From contig JAKSIY010000015.1 in assembly GCA_024398535.1 (NCBI GenBank), positions 1-33,884 of the forward strand: a DNA stretch of 33,884 bases, given 5' to 3'. Of this stretch, positions 26,717-33,884 are shown in pieces. Source of the DNA: Bacteroidaceae bacterium (lineage in GTDB: Bacteria > Bacteroidota > Bacteroidia > Bacteroidales > Bacteroidaceae). Position numbers and translations under genes: made by a program. The notes under the pieces are model-generated. The model worked only from the letters and a program-made list of their open reading frames with translations, was not told where the DNA came from and ran no database searches. The first letter of the stretch is position 1. Each line of letters starts with the position of its first letter.

Positions 26717-28549
26717 CTATTCCTCATTTTTGCCCTTGCTGAACCATTCTGTCAGTTTTACGGCCTTGCTCTTGCCCACAACCTGCGTAAGTTCCTGAAT
26801 ATCTGCTTCAGATATCTTCTTTACGCTCTTGAAATGTTTAAGCAGCTGTTCCGCTGTCTTGCTTCCAATACCAGGAATCTCAGATAACTGACTGCTGGTC
26901 TGTCTTTTGCTTCTCTTTTGCTTGTGGAAGCTGATAGCCACTCTATGAACTTCTTCCTGCATCTGTTCCAGCAGTCTGAAAAGTTCCGAGTCAGGCTTTA
27001 CTCCGACCTCAAGCTGTGGGAATCCGAACAGAAGTCCAGAAGTCCTATGATGGACATTCTTGACAAGTCCTGCAATATTCAGGTTAAGGTTCAGATTGTC
27101 CATTACGCTCTTTGCAGCTGTCATCTGTCCTTTGCCTCCATCTACAATGATCAGGTCCGGCAGTTCAAGTCCTTCATCAATTGCTCTAGAATACCGTCTT
27201 GTCATGACCTCTACCATTGATCCATAGTCGTCACCTGCCGCATCTGTTTTTATGTTGTAGAGTCTGTATTCCTTTTTAGCAGGTTTTCCCGCTACATATA
27301 CTACACATGCGGCCACAGCATCAGTTCCGGATATATGGGAGTTGTCAAAGCATTCTATTCTCATAGGTAGTTCTGACAGGCCAAGAAGGTTCTGTATTTC
27401 CTTCAGCAATCTGGTATGTTTCTGTTCTGGATTCAGCTTGTCACTGCGCTTCAATCTGTCCGCTCTATACTGCTTGACATTGAGCTCTGATAGCTCCAGG
27501 AGCTGTTTTTTCTCTCCTCTTTGTGGAATGTTCCACGTGAAACCATCAATGTTTTCTTCTGTTGGAATGAATGGTACGATGATTTCCCTTGCTCTGCTTT
27601 TGTATCTTTCCCTCATCTCAACGATGCCCATAAGAAGCATATCCTGTATGGTTTCATCAAGCTTTTTTCTGAATTCAAAAGTAAAAGCCTGATTAATGCA
27701 TCCGTTGTCAACATGCATGTAGTTTATGAAGTAAACATCTTCATCCTGATCTATGCTGTAAACATCTACATTGTCAACTCCGCTGCTTACTACCTGACTT
27801 TTCTCTTGAAATGTCTTCAGGATGTCATATTTTTCCTTCAGTTTTTGTGCCTCTTCAAATTGCAGTTTTTGCGCTTTTTCCTTGATTTCAGAGAGAAGTT
27901 TCCCGGTAACTTCAGATACTTTTCCCTTAAGTATGTTTCTTATTTCTGTAATCTGTTCACCGTATTCTTCCTTAGTCTGTCCACCGGTACATGGCGCATT
28001 GCAGTTTTTTATGTGGTATTCCAGACAATCGCGGTAATTTCCGTTTTTTACACCTTCTTCAGTTATCGGCATTCTGCATGACCGTACTTTATAGAGTTGA
28101 TGTATCAGTTCCATCAGCCTGTTAAGCGTTGCCACGTGACTGTATGGTCCATAGTAAGAAGAACCGTTCTTTATGATATTCCTAGTCTTGAATACTCTGG
28201 GGAAAGTTTCATTAGTGATACAGATTGATGGATATGTCTTGTCATCCTTCAGAAGTATGTTGTAGCGCGGTTTATACCTTTTTATCAGATTATTCTCAAG
28301 AAGCAGTGAATCCCATTCCGTCTTTACAACAACGTATTTCAGATCAGAAATCTGACTTACCAGCATTCTTGTCTTTGCTGAATCATGTTCTTTCATGAAG
28401 TATGAAGATACCCTTCTCTTAAGGTTCTTGGCTTTACCTACGTATATAACCTTTCCTGATTCGTCAAGGTACTGGTAACAGCCAGGCGTTTCCGGCAGAT
28501 TCTGCACAATCTGCTTCAGTCTCTTTTCATACGCCTCTTTTCCCTTCAT
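26717..28549 (-). CDS. uvrC: Excinuclease ABC subunit C
   Basis: 610 residues, full length. It makes both incisions in nucleotide-excision repair after UvrAB has found the lesion. The GIY-YIG nuclease is at about 20-100 (GCY 23-25, YVG 36-38). C158, C175, C183 and C187 have the arrangement of the cluster-binding cysteines reported in UvrC. The UVR motif is at about 216-252. The RNase H-like C-terminal nuclease keeps D402 (FDNSH), D470 (DGGKGQ) and H542 (FHKQKR). Tandem HhH units end the protein (IPGIGSKTAEQLLKHF). A near-perfect parS site lies inside the gene at 27529-27544. It has its own -7 element after the apt terminator. Confidence 0.97.
   Translation of the reverse strand: MKGKEAYEKRLKQIVQNLPETPGCYQYLDESGKVIYVGKAKNLKRRVSSYFMKEHDSAKTRMLVSQISDLKYVVVKTEWDSLLLENNLIKRYKPRYNILLKDDKTYPSICITNETFPRVFKTRNIIKNGSSYYGPYSHVATLNRLMELIHQLYKVRSCRMPITEEGVKNGNYRDCLEYHIKNCNAPCTGGQTKEEYGEQITEIRNILKGKVSEVTGKLLSEIKEKAQKLQFEEAQKLKEKYDILKTFQEKSQVVSSGVDNVDVYSIDQDEDVYFINYMHVDNGCINQAFTFEFRKKLDETIQDMLLMGIVEMRERYKSRAREIIVPFIPTEENIDGFTWNIPQRGEKKQLLELSELNVKQYRADRLKRSDKLNPEQKHTRLLKEIQNLLGLSELPMRIECFDNSHISGTDAVAACVVYVAGKPAKKEYRLYNIKTDAAGDDYGSMVEVMTRRYSRAIDEGLELPDLIIVDGGKGQMTAAKSVMDNLNLNLNIAGLVKNVHHRTSGLLFGFPQLEVGVKPDSELFRLLEQMQEEVHRVAISFHKQKRSKRQTSSQLSEIPGIGSKTAEQLLKHFKSVKKISEADIQELTQVVGKSKAVKLTEWFSKGKNEE
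27529..27544. other. parS-like site inside uvrC (15 of 16 bases)
   Basis: TGTTCCACGTGAAACC differs only at the last base from TGTTCCACGTGAAACA, the ParB-binding parS of B. subtilis spo0J. It overlaps uvrC codons near residues 336-341 (GFTWNI). parS sites inside coding sequence are normal. Confidence 0.8.
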
Positions 28550-28568
28550 ATCTTATCTGTTTTCAGCA

Positions 28569-28576
28569 CAAAGTTA
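28569..28576 (-). promoter_or_regulatory. uvrC promoter -7 element
   Basis: On the minus strand TAACTTTG, an exact TAnnTTTG match, 19 bases before the uvrC ATG and directly after the apt terminator. Confidence 0.5.
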
Positions 28577-28610
28577 AATAAAAAACCGCCAGGAAAAACA
28601 TCCTGGCGGT
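28576..28610 (-). terminator. Intrinsic terminator after apt
   Basis: ACCGCCAGGA (28585-28594) and TCCTGGCGGT (28601-28610) form a perfect 10-pair GC-rich stem with a 6-base loop. On the minus strand it is followed by a run of six T. It starts 11 bases after the apt stop and separates apt from the uvrC promoter. Confidence 0.92.
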
Positions 28611-28621
28611 TCAGCTGTCAT

Positions 28622-29158
28622 TTATGCAAATTCATCAATTGAGATGAAACTGTCTATTGGAACCTCCTTTGGGAAAGCGTCTCTGCCGTTCAGGTTGTAC
28701 AGTTCTATGATGAAATTGATGTATGTCTTCTTTGGCTTGAACATCTGGACAAGATTGTATGATGCAAGCATTGTGCCGCCGGTTGCAAGAAGATCGTCAT
28801 GGATCAGAACCACGTCATCTTCAGTGATGGCATCCTTGTGCATCTCAACACGGTCCTTTCCATACTCCTTCTTGTATTCAAGACTGACGGTCTCATATGG
28901 GAGCTTGCCTGGTTTTCGGATAGGAATAAAACCGGCTCCAAGCTTTACAGCTAGAGCTGCTCCTACTACAAAACCTCTGGACTCAATGCCGCAGACCTTT
29001 GTTATACCTTTGTCCTTGTACATTTCATAAATGCTGTCCACAATTTCATTAAGGTCTTCTGGAATCATGAACCATGATGTCACATCCTTGAACTGGACAC
29101 CCTCCATTGGATAGTCCGGAATGTTCCTGAGATGACTGATAAGAGTTTCTTTGCTCAT
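28622..29158 (-). CDS. apt: Adenine phosphoribosyltransferase
   Basis: 178 residues from the ATG at 29158 (MSKETLISHLRNIPDYP), which matches the usual start of the family. An in-frame ATG at 29188 would add MFHVEQNNKE, but those codons are the parS site and are probably not translated. It converts adenine plus PRPP to AMP in purine salvage. The PRPP-binding loop DVVLIHDDLLATGGTM is at about 115-130, and the adenine-site region ESRGFVVGAALA at 59-70. It lies 32 bases after mnmG with no promoter seen, so it is probably co-transcribed with it, and is followed by a strong terminator. Confidence 0.95.
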   Translation of the reverse strand: MSKETLISHLRNIPDYPMEGVQFKDVTSWFMIPEDLNEIVDSIYEMYKDKGITKVCGIESRGFVVGAALAVKLGAGFIPIRKPGKLPYETVSLEYKKEYGKDRVEMHKDAITEDDVVLIHDDLLATGGTMLASYNLVQMFKPKKTYINFIIELYNLNGRDAFPKEVPIDSFISIDEFA

Positions 29159-29171
29159 TTCTTTATTGTTT

Positions 29172-29187
29172 TGTTCCACGTGAAACA
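29172..29187. other. parS site between mnmG and apt
   Basis: TGTTCCACGTGAAACA is identical to the canonical B. subtilis spo0J parS 16-mer, a near-palindrome around CACGTG. It fills the short gap between the mnmG stop (29191) and the chosen apt start (29158). ParB binding here would load the chromosome-partition complex. No parA or parB lies in this window. Confidence 0.9.
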
Positions 29188-29190
29188 TTG

Positions 29191-31065
29191 TTATCTGTTC
29201 AATAGCACAAGCAACACGTTTATGTCACTTGGAGAGACTCCCGGTATGCGTTCTGCCTGAGCCAGGGTCTCTGGGTCTATGCGTGTAAGCTTCTGGCGTG
29301 CCTCTGTTGAGAGTGACTGCAGTGAGTTGTAGTCAAAGCGTCCACGGATGCGGATACCTTCAAGACGCCTTGCCTTTTCTGCAATCAGCTTTTCACGTTC
29401 TATGTATCCGGAATACTTCATCTCAACCTCTGCAGCTTCAATAATCTCTTCACGCATTGAAGCATCTGTTGAGTCCAGCAGTTCCCTGAACGGGGCCACG
29501 TGTTCTGAAATACCGCTTATTGTAATCTGAGGGCGGCTTATCAGGTCGGCCAGACGGCAGCCCTCTGCAAGCGCTGTCGTACCCATTGATTCCAGGACTG
29601 GGTTGATGATTCTTGGCTTTATCTTGAAGCTCCTTGCAAAATCTATTATCCGTTCTATCTGTTCGCGCTTGAACAGCATGCGCTGGTATCTGTCAGCCCT
29701 TGCCAGACCCAGGTCATGGGACAGGGCGGTAAGGCGCATGTCTGCATCGTCCTGGCGCAGAAGGATGCGGAATTCGGCCCTTGACGTGAACATTCTGTAA
29801 GGCTCGTCAACACCCTTTGTCACAAGGTCGTCAATGAGAACGCCAATGTAGGCCTGGTCACGTCCCAGAACCAGCGGTTCAGAGCCGTGGCACTTCTGAT
29901 GAGCGTTGATTCCTGCTATAAGTCCCTGACCACCAGCCTCTTCATATCCGGTAGTTCCGTTTACCTGACCTGCCATGAAGAGTCCGTCAATGATTTTTGA
30001 TTCAAGTGAACTTTTCAGTTGGGTCGGATCAAAATAGTCATATTCAATAGCGTAACCGGGACGGTAAACCGCCAGGTCGCGGAATGCCGGTATCTTTCTG
30101 AGCGCATTAATCTGGATATCCATCGGCATTGAAGATGAGAAGCCGTTCAGGTACATCTCATTCGTATCTTCACCCTCAGGTTCCAGGAAAAGCTGGTGTT
30201 GATCCTTGTCTGCAAAAGTTACAAGTTTTGTCTCAATGCTAGGACAGTAGCGCGGGCCGATGCTCTGAATCTGTCCGTTGAACAGTGGTGAGTCTGCCAG
30301 GCCTGATTTCAGGATTCCGTGGACCTCTGGATTTGTGTAGCAGGTCCAGCAACAGAGCTGTCTCAGATTGCGCTCGCTCTCCATGAATGAGAAACGGTGA
30401 AAGTCATTCTCACCATCCTGGCGCTCCATCTCCTCAAAGTGAACGCTGCGTCTGTCTATGCGGACCGGCGTTCCGGTCTTCATGCGGCCGGCTCTGATTC
30501 CGTGCTGGGTTATTGATTCCGTCAGGTGGTACGATGCCGGTTCTGCCGTGCGGCCGCCTGGAATCATGACACGTCCTACGTGCATCAGTCCGTTAAGGAA
30601 TGTTCCGGCAGTTAGGACAACGGCCCTTGCGTGGAACTCTGCTCCAAGCTGGGTCCTGACACCGGTCACCTGACCGTCCTTGACCAGCAGTTCAGTCACG
30701 CTGTCCTGCCAGATTTGCAGATTGTCGGTGCGGTCAAGGGTACGGCGCCACTCCTTGATGAAGGCGATGCGGTCACACTGGGCACGCGGACTCCACATGG
30801 CAGGGCCCTTTGACCGGTTCAGCATCCTGAACTGGATTGAGGAGCGGTCCGTCACCAGACCCATCTGGCCGCCAAGTGCGTCTATTTCTCTGACAATCTG
30901 GCCTTTGGCAATTCCGCCGACGGCAGGATTGCAACTCATCTGGCCAATCTTGTTCATGTCAATCGTAATCAGGCAGGTGCGTGAACCCATGCCCGCAGCG
31001 GCTGCTGCAGCTTCACATCCGGCGTGGCCGGCTCCAATAACTATGACGTCAAAATTGAAAATCAT
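29191..31065 (-). CDS. mnmG: tRNA uridine 5-carboxymethylaminomethyl modification enzyme, FAD subunit
   Basis: 624 residues from the ATG at 31065; the frame is open to TTG 31095, but the -7 element lies there. With MnmE it modifies the wobble uridine (U34) of several tRNAs to cmnm5U. The FAD-binding glycine motif GAGHAG is at 11-16. Further family features are CNPAVGGIAKG, MLNRSKGPAMWSPRAQCDR, GTFLNGLMHVGR, GRMKTGTPVRID, and AGQVNGTTGYEEAGGQGLIAG. The C-terminal helical domain for MnmE/tRNA contact ends ERIPGVSPSDINVLLVLL. It leads an operon with apt. Confidence 0.97.
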   Translation of the reverse strand: MIFNFDVIVIGAGHAGCEAAAAAAGMGSRTCLITIDMNKIGQMSCNPAVGGIAKGQIVREIDALGGQMGLVTDRSSIQFRMLNRSKGPAMWSPRAQCDRIAFIKEWRRTLDRTDNLQIWQDSVTELLVKDGQVTGVRTQLGAEFHARAVVLTAGTFLNGLMHVGRVMIPGGRTAEPASYHLTESITQHGIRAGRMKTGTPVRIDRRSVHFEEMERQDGENDFHRFSFMESERNLRQLCCWTCYTNPEVHGILKSGLADSPLFNGQIQSIGPRYCPSIETKLVTFADKDQHQLFLEPEGEDTNEMYLNGFSSSMPMDIQINALRKIPAFRDLAVYRPGYAIEYDYFDPTQLKSSLESKIIDGLFMAGQVNGTTGYEEAGGQGLIAGINAHQKCHGSEPLVLGRDQAYIGVLIDDLVTKGVDEPYRMFTSRAEFRILLRQDDADMRLTALSHDLGLARADRYQRMLFKREQIERIIDFARSFKIKPRIINPVLESMGTTALAEGCRLADLISRPQITISGISEHVAPFRELLDSTDASMREEIIEAAEVEMKYSGYIEREKLIAEKARRLEGIRIRGRFDYNSLQSLSTEARQKLTRIDPETLAQAERIPGVSPSDINVLLVLLNR

Positions 31066-31092
31066 TAACTTGCCAGATTTGTTTAAGCGGTG

Positions 31093-31100
31093 CAAATTTA
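31093..31100 (-). promoter_or_regulatory. mnmG promoter -7 element
   Basis: On the minus strand TAAATTTG, an exact match, 27 bases before the mnmG ATG. It is separated by 12 bases from the opposite MATE promoter element. Confidence 0.5.
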
Positions 31101-31112
31101 ATAGGAAAGCAG

Positions 31113-31120
31113 TAATTTTG
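31113..31120 (+). promoter_or_regulatory. MATE gene promoter -7 element
   Basis: TAATTTTG, an exact TAnnTTTG match, 19 bases before the ATG at 31140. No TTTG -33 at normal spacing. Confidence 0.5.
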
Positions 31121-31139
31121 CGCCCGAATTTGAAAAATC

Positions 31140-32561
31140 ATGGAAGAACAGATTGACAAGACGCGGGAATTAGGTACCCGCAGCATCGGCAGCCTGCTTT
31201 TGGTATATGCGCTGCCATCAGTTATCAGTCAGATTATTGCATCAGTTTACAACATTGCTGACAGAATTTTTATTGGACACGGAGTAGGAGCAATGGCTAT
31301 TGCCGGTCTGGCCATTACGATGCCGATCATGAACATTGTGCATGCGTTCGGCTCTCTGGTCGGAGTTGGTTCTGCTTCAAGAATGTCTATTGTACTTGGT
31401 CGCAAGGATATTCCGTGGGCTGAGAAGATCCTTGGAAACAGCCTTATCCTGACATTCATCCTTGGTGTACTTTTCCTGACGTTCGGATATGCATTCATGG
31501 ATGATATTCTGGCCATGTTCGGAGCATCGGCCGATACCATTTCCTATGCTCGTGAGTACATGTTGATTGTACTTCCGGGAATGTTCATGACCACGGTGAC
31601 CTTTAATCTGACAGGTCTTATCCGTGCATCGGGATACCCTACAAAGTCAATGGTGATTCTGGTGAGCGGTGCGGTCCTGAACATGATTCTTGACCCGGTT
31701 TTCATCTTTGTCCTTGACTGGGGCATAGCAGGTGCTGCATGGGCAACTACAATCTCAATGACCATGACCGCCATTGTCAGTGTTGCCCATTTCTTCAGGA
31801 AGAGCTCATTCATCCGTTTCAAGGCTCATGCATTTGTGCCAAAACTGTACATTTTCCGCAACGTGCTGCTCATAGGCATGAGCCCGTTCCTGATGAATCT
31901 GGCCGGAAGTGCCGTAGTGGCATTGCTGAATACCCAGCTTATCCGTTTTGGCGGTGACCTGGCCGTGGGAGCGTACGGAATAGTCAATACCTTCTGCTCT
32001 CTGCTCGTCATGTTCATCATAGGAATCTGTCAGGGTATGCAGCCGATTGCCGGATACAATTACGGCAGCGGTAATTCTGATCGTCTGAAAGAAGTTTACA
32101 TGTTGGCGCTCAAGTTCAATGTTGGGGTGGGAATTGTCGGCTCTTTCCTGGGCCTTGTCTTTCCGGCTACCATGGTCCGCATATTCACGGACGATGCCCA
32201 GCTGATTGAGATCTCAGCATTCGCAATGCGCTTCCTGCTGGCCATGTGGCCGATCATCGGCTTTACCATTACCAATTCAAACTTCTTCCAGTCAATTGAC
32301 AAACCTTGGATTGCAATTGTTACCAGTCTGTCGCGTCAGGTACTTTTCCTGATTCCGCTCATTTATCTGGTTCCTGCGATTTTTGTCAACACCGGACATG
32401 ACGGACTGACAGGTCTGTGGTTCAGCTGTACCATCTCTGACGTGCTCGGAGCCCTGCTTGCCGGTGTGCTGCTGCTGACCCAGCTGAAGATTTTCAGGCC
32501 GGGTTACGTACATCCTGAAAAGCGCCCGATGAAGGAAGTTGGCCCTGATTCAAGTAAATAA
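31140..32561 (+). CDS. MATE family efflux transporter
   Basis: 473 residues with about 12 membrane helices in two similar halves, matching the MatE fold. Typical features are the N-terminal GTRSIGSLLLVYALPSVISQ, the YNIADRIFIGHGVGAMAIAG segment in helix 2, and LIRASGYPTKSMVILVSGAV followed by NMILDPVFIF. The second half has GICQGMQPIAGYNYGSG. Such proteins export cationic drugs or metabolites, driven by a sodium or proton gradient, across the inner membrane; the substrate and ion cannot be read here. Divergent from mnmG, and a single-gene unit: the next gene has its own promoter. No clear terminator follows. Confidence 0.93.
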   Translation: MEEQIDKTRELGTRSIGSLLLVYALPSVISQIIASVYNIADRIFIGHGVGAMAIAGLAITMPIMNIVHAFGSLVGVGSASRMSIVLGRKDIPWAEKILGNSLILTFILGVLFLTFGYAFMDDILAMFGASADTISYAREYMLIVLPGMFMTTVTFNLTGLIRASGYPTKSMVILVSGAVLNMILDPVFIFVLDWGIAGAAWATTISMTMTAIVSVAHFFRKSSFIRFKAHAFVPKLYIFRNVLLIGMSPFLMNLAGSAVVALLNTQLIRFGGDLAVGAYGIVNTFCSLLVMFIIGICQGMQPIAGYNYGSGNSDRLKEVYMLALKFNVGVGIVGSFLGLVFPATMVRIFTDDAQLIEISAFAMRFLLAMWPIIGFTITNSNFFQSIDKPWIAIVTSLSRQVLFLIPLIYLVPAIFVNTGHDGLTGLWFSCTISDVLGALLAGVLLLTQLKIFRPGYVHPEKRPMKEVGPDSSK

Positions 32562-32572
32562 CACCTAATAAT

Positions 32573-32604
32573 ATTGCAGGGAAAAGGAATTTGGCCTACA
32601 TTTG
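32573..32604 (+). promoter_or_regulatory. Promoter of the fumarate reductase/succinate dehydrogenase operon
   Basis: TACATTTG (32597-32604) is an exact -7 element. ATTG at 32573-32576, 20 bases upstream, is a near match to the -33 TTTG. The leader would be about 40 bases and A-rich, without a Shine-Dalgarno. Confidence 0.55.
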
Positions 32605-32650
32605 TATGCTTATTATGCACAAATCAAATCATAAATAAACAAAAAACTCT

Positions 32651-33364
32651 ATGTGGTTAACTAAATCATCAATCGGAAGGAAGGTGATCATGTCTGTTAC
32701 AGGTATGGCACTTATCCTTTTTTTGACCTTTCATGCGTCAATGAATGTTGTTGCCCTTTTCAGTGCAGAGGGGTACAACATGATCTGTGAGTTCCTGGGT
32801 GCCAACTGGTACGCTGTAGTAGCTACTGTCGGCCTGGCTGCCCTGGTTGCAATCCATTTCATCTTTGCCTTCATCCTTACCATCCAGAACCGCAAGGCTC
32901 GTGGTAATGACCGCTACGCTGTAACAAGCAAGCCTGAGAAGGTAGAGTGGTCTAGCCAGAACATGCTCCTTCTGGGTGTCATTGTAATTCTGGGTATGCT
33001 CCTGCATCTGTACAACTTCTGGTTTAACATGATGGCTACAGATCTTGGCATTACTGACGGTAACGGCATCGGTGCTGCTGACGGCGTTTGTCAGATCATC
33101 AACACATTCAACGGTCATGGTCCTGGTCAGTCTCCAAGCGGTCTGGGTATTCTTTACACCTGCCTCTACATGATTTGGCTGGCTGCCCTGTGGCTGCATC
33201 TGAACCATGGTATCTGGAGCTCAGTACAGACTCTGGGTATGAGCGGCAAGATCTGGCACAACCGCTGGCGTATCATCGGTACAATCTACGCTACAGCAGT
33301 CATCCTGATGTTTGTCGTAGTTGCAGTTTCATTCTGCCTTGGCTACGCTCCAAGTGATCTTTAA
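32651..33364 (+). CDS. sdhC: Succinate dehydrogenase/fumarate reductase cytochrome b subunit
   Basis: 237 residues with five membrane helices, of the single-subunit di-haem type known from Wolinella FrdC. It anchors the complex in the inner membrane and passes electrons between menaquinone and the flavoprotein/iron-sulfur subunits. Candidate haem-ligand histidines are H28 (TFHASMN), H69 (AIHFIFA), H119 (LLHLYNFW) and H183 or H186 (LWLHLNHGIW). In anaerobic Bacteroidales this complex mainly works as a fumarate reductase producing succinate, so frdC would be an equally fair name. It precedes the flavoprotein gene by 30 bases. Confidence 0.95.
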   Translation: MWLTKSSIGRKVIMSVTGMALILFLTFHASMNVVALFSAEGYNMICEFLGANWYAVVATVGLAALVAIHFIFAFILTIQNRKARGNDRYAVTSKPEKVEWSSQNMLLLGVIVILGMLLHLYNFWFNMMATDLGITDGNGIGAADGVCQIINTFNGHGPGQSPSGLGILYTCLYMIWLAALWLHLNHGIWSSVQTLGMSGKIWHNRWRIIGTIYATAVILMFVVVAVSFCLGYAPSDL

Positions 33365-33394
33365 CAACAGTCTTAACGACAAAACAGCATAATT

Positions 33395-33884
33395 ATGGCA
33401 AAGACTATAAATTCAAGAATTCCAGAAGGACCAGTTGCTGAGAAGTGGACCAACTATAAGGCACATCAGCGTCTGGTAAATCCAAAGAACAAACTGAAGC
33501 TTGATGTAATCGTTGTAGGTACAGGTCTGGCAGGTGCCAGCGCTGCATCGACACTTGCAGAGATGGGCTTCAATGTATATAACTTCTGTATCCAGGATTC
33601 TCCACGCCGTGCTCACTCAATCGCAGCACAGGGTGGTATCAATGCTGCAAAGAACTACCAGAATGACGGTGACTCTGTTTATCGTCTGTTCTACGATACA
33701 GTAAAGGGTGGTGACTACCGTGCACGTGAGGCTAACGTTTACCGTCTGGCTGAGGTTTCAAACAACATCATTGACCAGTGCGTTGCACAGGGTGTTCCTT
33801 TTGCACGTGAATACGGCGGTATGCTTGCCAACCGTTCATTCGGTGGTGCTCAGGTATCACGTACATTCTACGCAAAGGGTCAGA
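33395..33884 (+). CDS. sdhA: Succinate dehydrogenase/fumarate reductase flavoprotein subunit (3' end outside window)
   Basis: The first 163 codons of the FAD subunit; the frame is open to the right edge. It starts [18 protein letters not shown]. The FAD-binding motif GTGLAGA is at 42-48. H74 in [12 protein letters not shown] is the histidine expected to bind FAD covalently. [15 protein letters not shown], near the edge, is a conserved substrate-domain segment. It oxidises succinate or reduces fumarate on the cytoplasmic side of the membrane. It follows sdhC by 30 bases; sdhB should lie beyond the window. Confidence 0.96.
   Translation, partial: MAKTINSRIPEGPVAEKWTNYKAHQRLVNPKNKLKLDVIVVGTGLAGASAASTLAEMGFNVYNFCIQDSPRRAHSIAAQGGINAAKNYQNDGDSVYRLFYDTVKGGDYRAREANVYRLAEVSNNIIDQCVAQGVPFAREYGGMLANRSFGGAQVSRTFYAKGQ

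Noticed and set aside
27521..28081. Plus-strand ORF of 186 codons inside uvrC
   Set aside because: Antisense to a full-length, clearly conserved uvrC; very rich in F, C and S, as expected from the opposite frame; no promoter or recognisable domain.
30680..31156. Plus-strand ORF of 158 codons over the mnmG start and the MATE start
   Set aside because: Antisense to the conserved FAD-binding part of mnmG and overlapping both promoters; low-complexity composition.
1..33884. CRISPR arrays, tRNA or rRNA genes
   Set aside because: No regularly spaced repeats, no cloverleaf or rRNA-like sequence recognised on either strand.

Overview
The window looks like a Bacteroidota chromosome, most likely order Bacteroidales and close to Prevotellaceae. 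Four signs support this. Many genes start just downstream of the Bacteroidota -7 promoter element (TAnnTTTG). There is a BspA-like leucine-rich-repeat protein. There is a PorZ-type protein and several C-terminal type IX secretion system (T9SS) sorting domains. The housekeeping order mnmG-apt-uvrC-dtd-deoC / ispB / polA / ychF-lgt is of Bacteroidales type, and the fumarate reductase/succinate dehydrogenase cytochrome b is of the epsilonproteobacterial/Bacteroidota type. The species cannot be fixed from the sequence alone.

Layout. 1-9.2 kb is an accessory surface-protein region on the minus strand. A very large BspA-like protein is followed by a membrane TPR/HTH regulator, then an S74-chaperone protein with a T9SS tail. 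Last comes a broken gene, stopped in its signal peptide and cut at its 3' side next to an IS4-family transposase end. 9.3-16 kb is a plus-strand operon: leuS, a YitT-family membrane protein, rdgB and porZ. 15,966-16,400 is the only long gene-free stretch. It is AT-rich and packed with DnaA-box-like 9-mers, so it is a candidate replication origin. 16.4-19.5 kb holds a SpoU/TrmH methyltransferase, a DUF4294 protein and a helix-hairpin-helix outer-membrane protein. 19.5-31.1 kb is mostly minus-strand housekeeping: lgt, ychF, polA, deoC, dtd, uvrC, apt and mnmG, with a plus-strand polyprenyl synthase between polA and deoC. 31.1-33.9 kb has a MATE transporter and the start of the sdhC/frdC-sdhA/frdA operon, which runs off the window.

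How it fits together. PorZ is a T9SS component, and both the S74 protein and the BspA-like protein carry T9SS cargo tails, so the same window encodes cargo and part of the export machinery. The polyprenyl synthase probably makes the menaquinone tail used by the fumarate reductase/succinate dehydrogenase. Two parS sites (one an exact match to the Bacillus subtilis spo0J parS) lie at 27.5 and 29.2 kb, about 11-13 kb from the DnaA-box cluster, which supports an origin-proximal location. The main oddities are a PolA whose proofreading-exonuclease residues appear lost, the decaying gene beside the IS end, tandem homologous modules shared by the BspA-like protein and that decaying gene, and tightly spaced back-to-back promoters.
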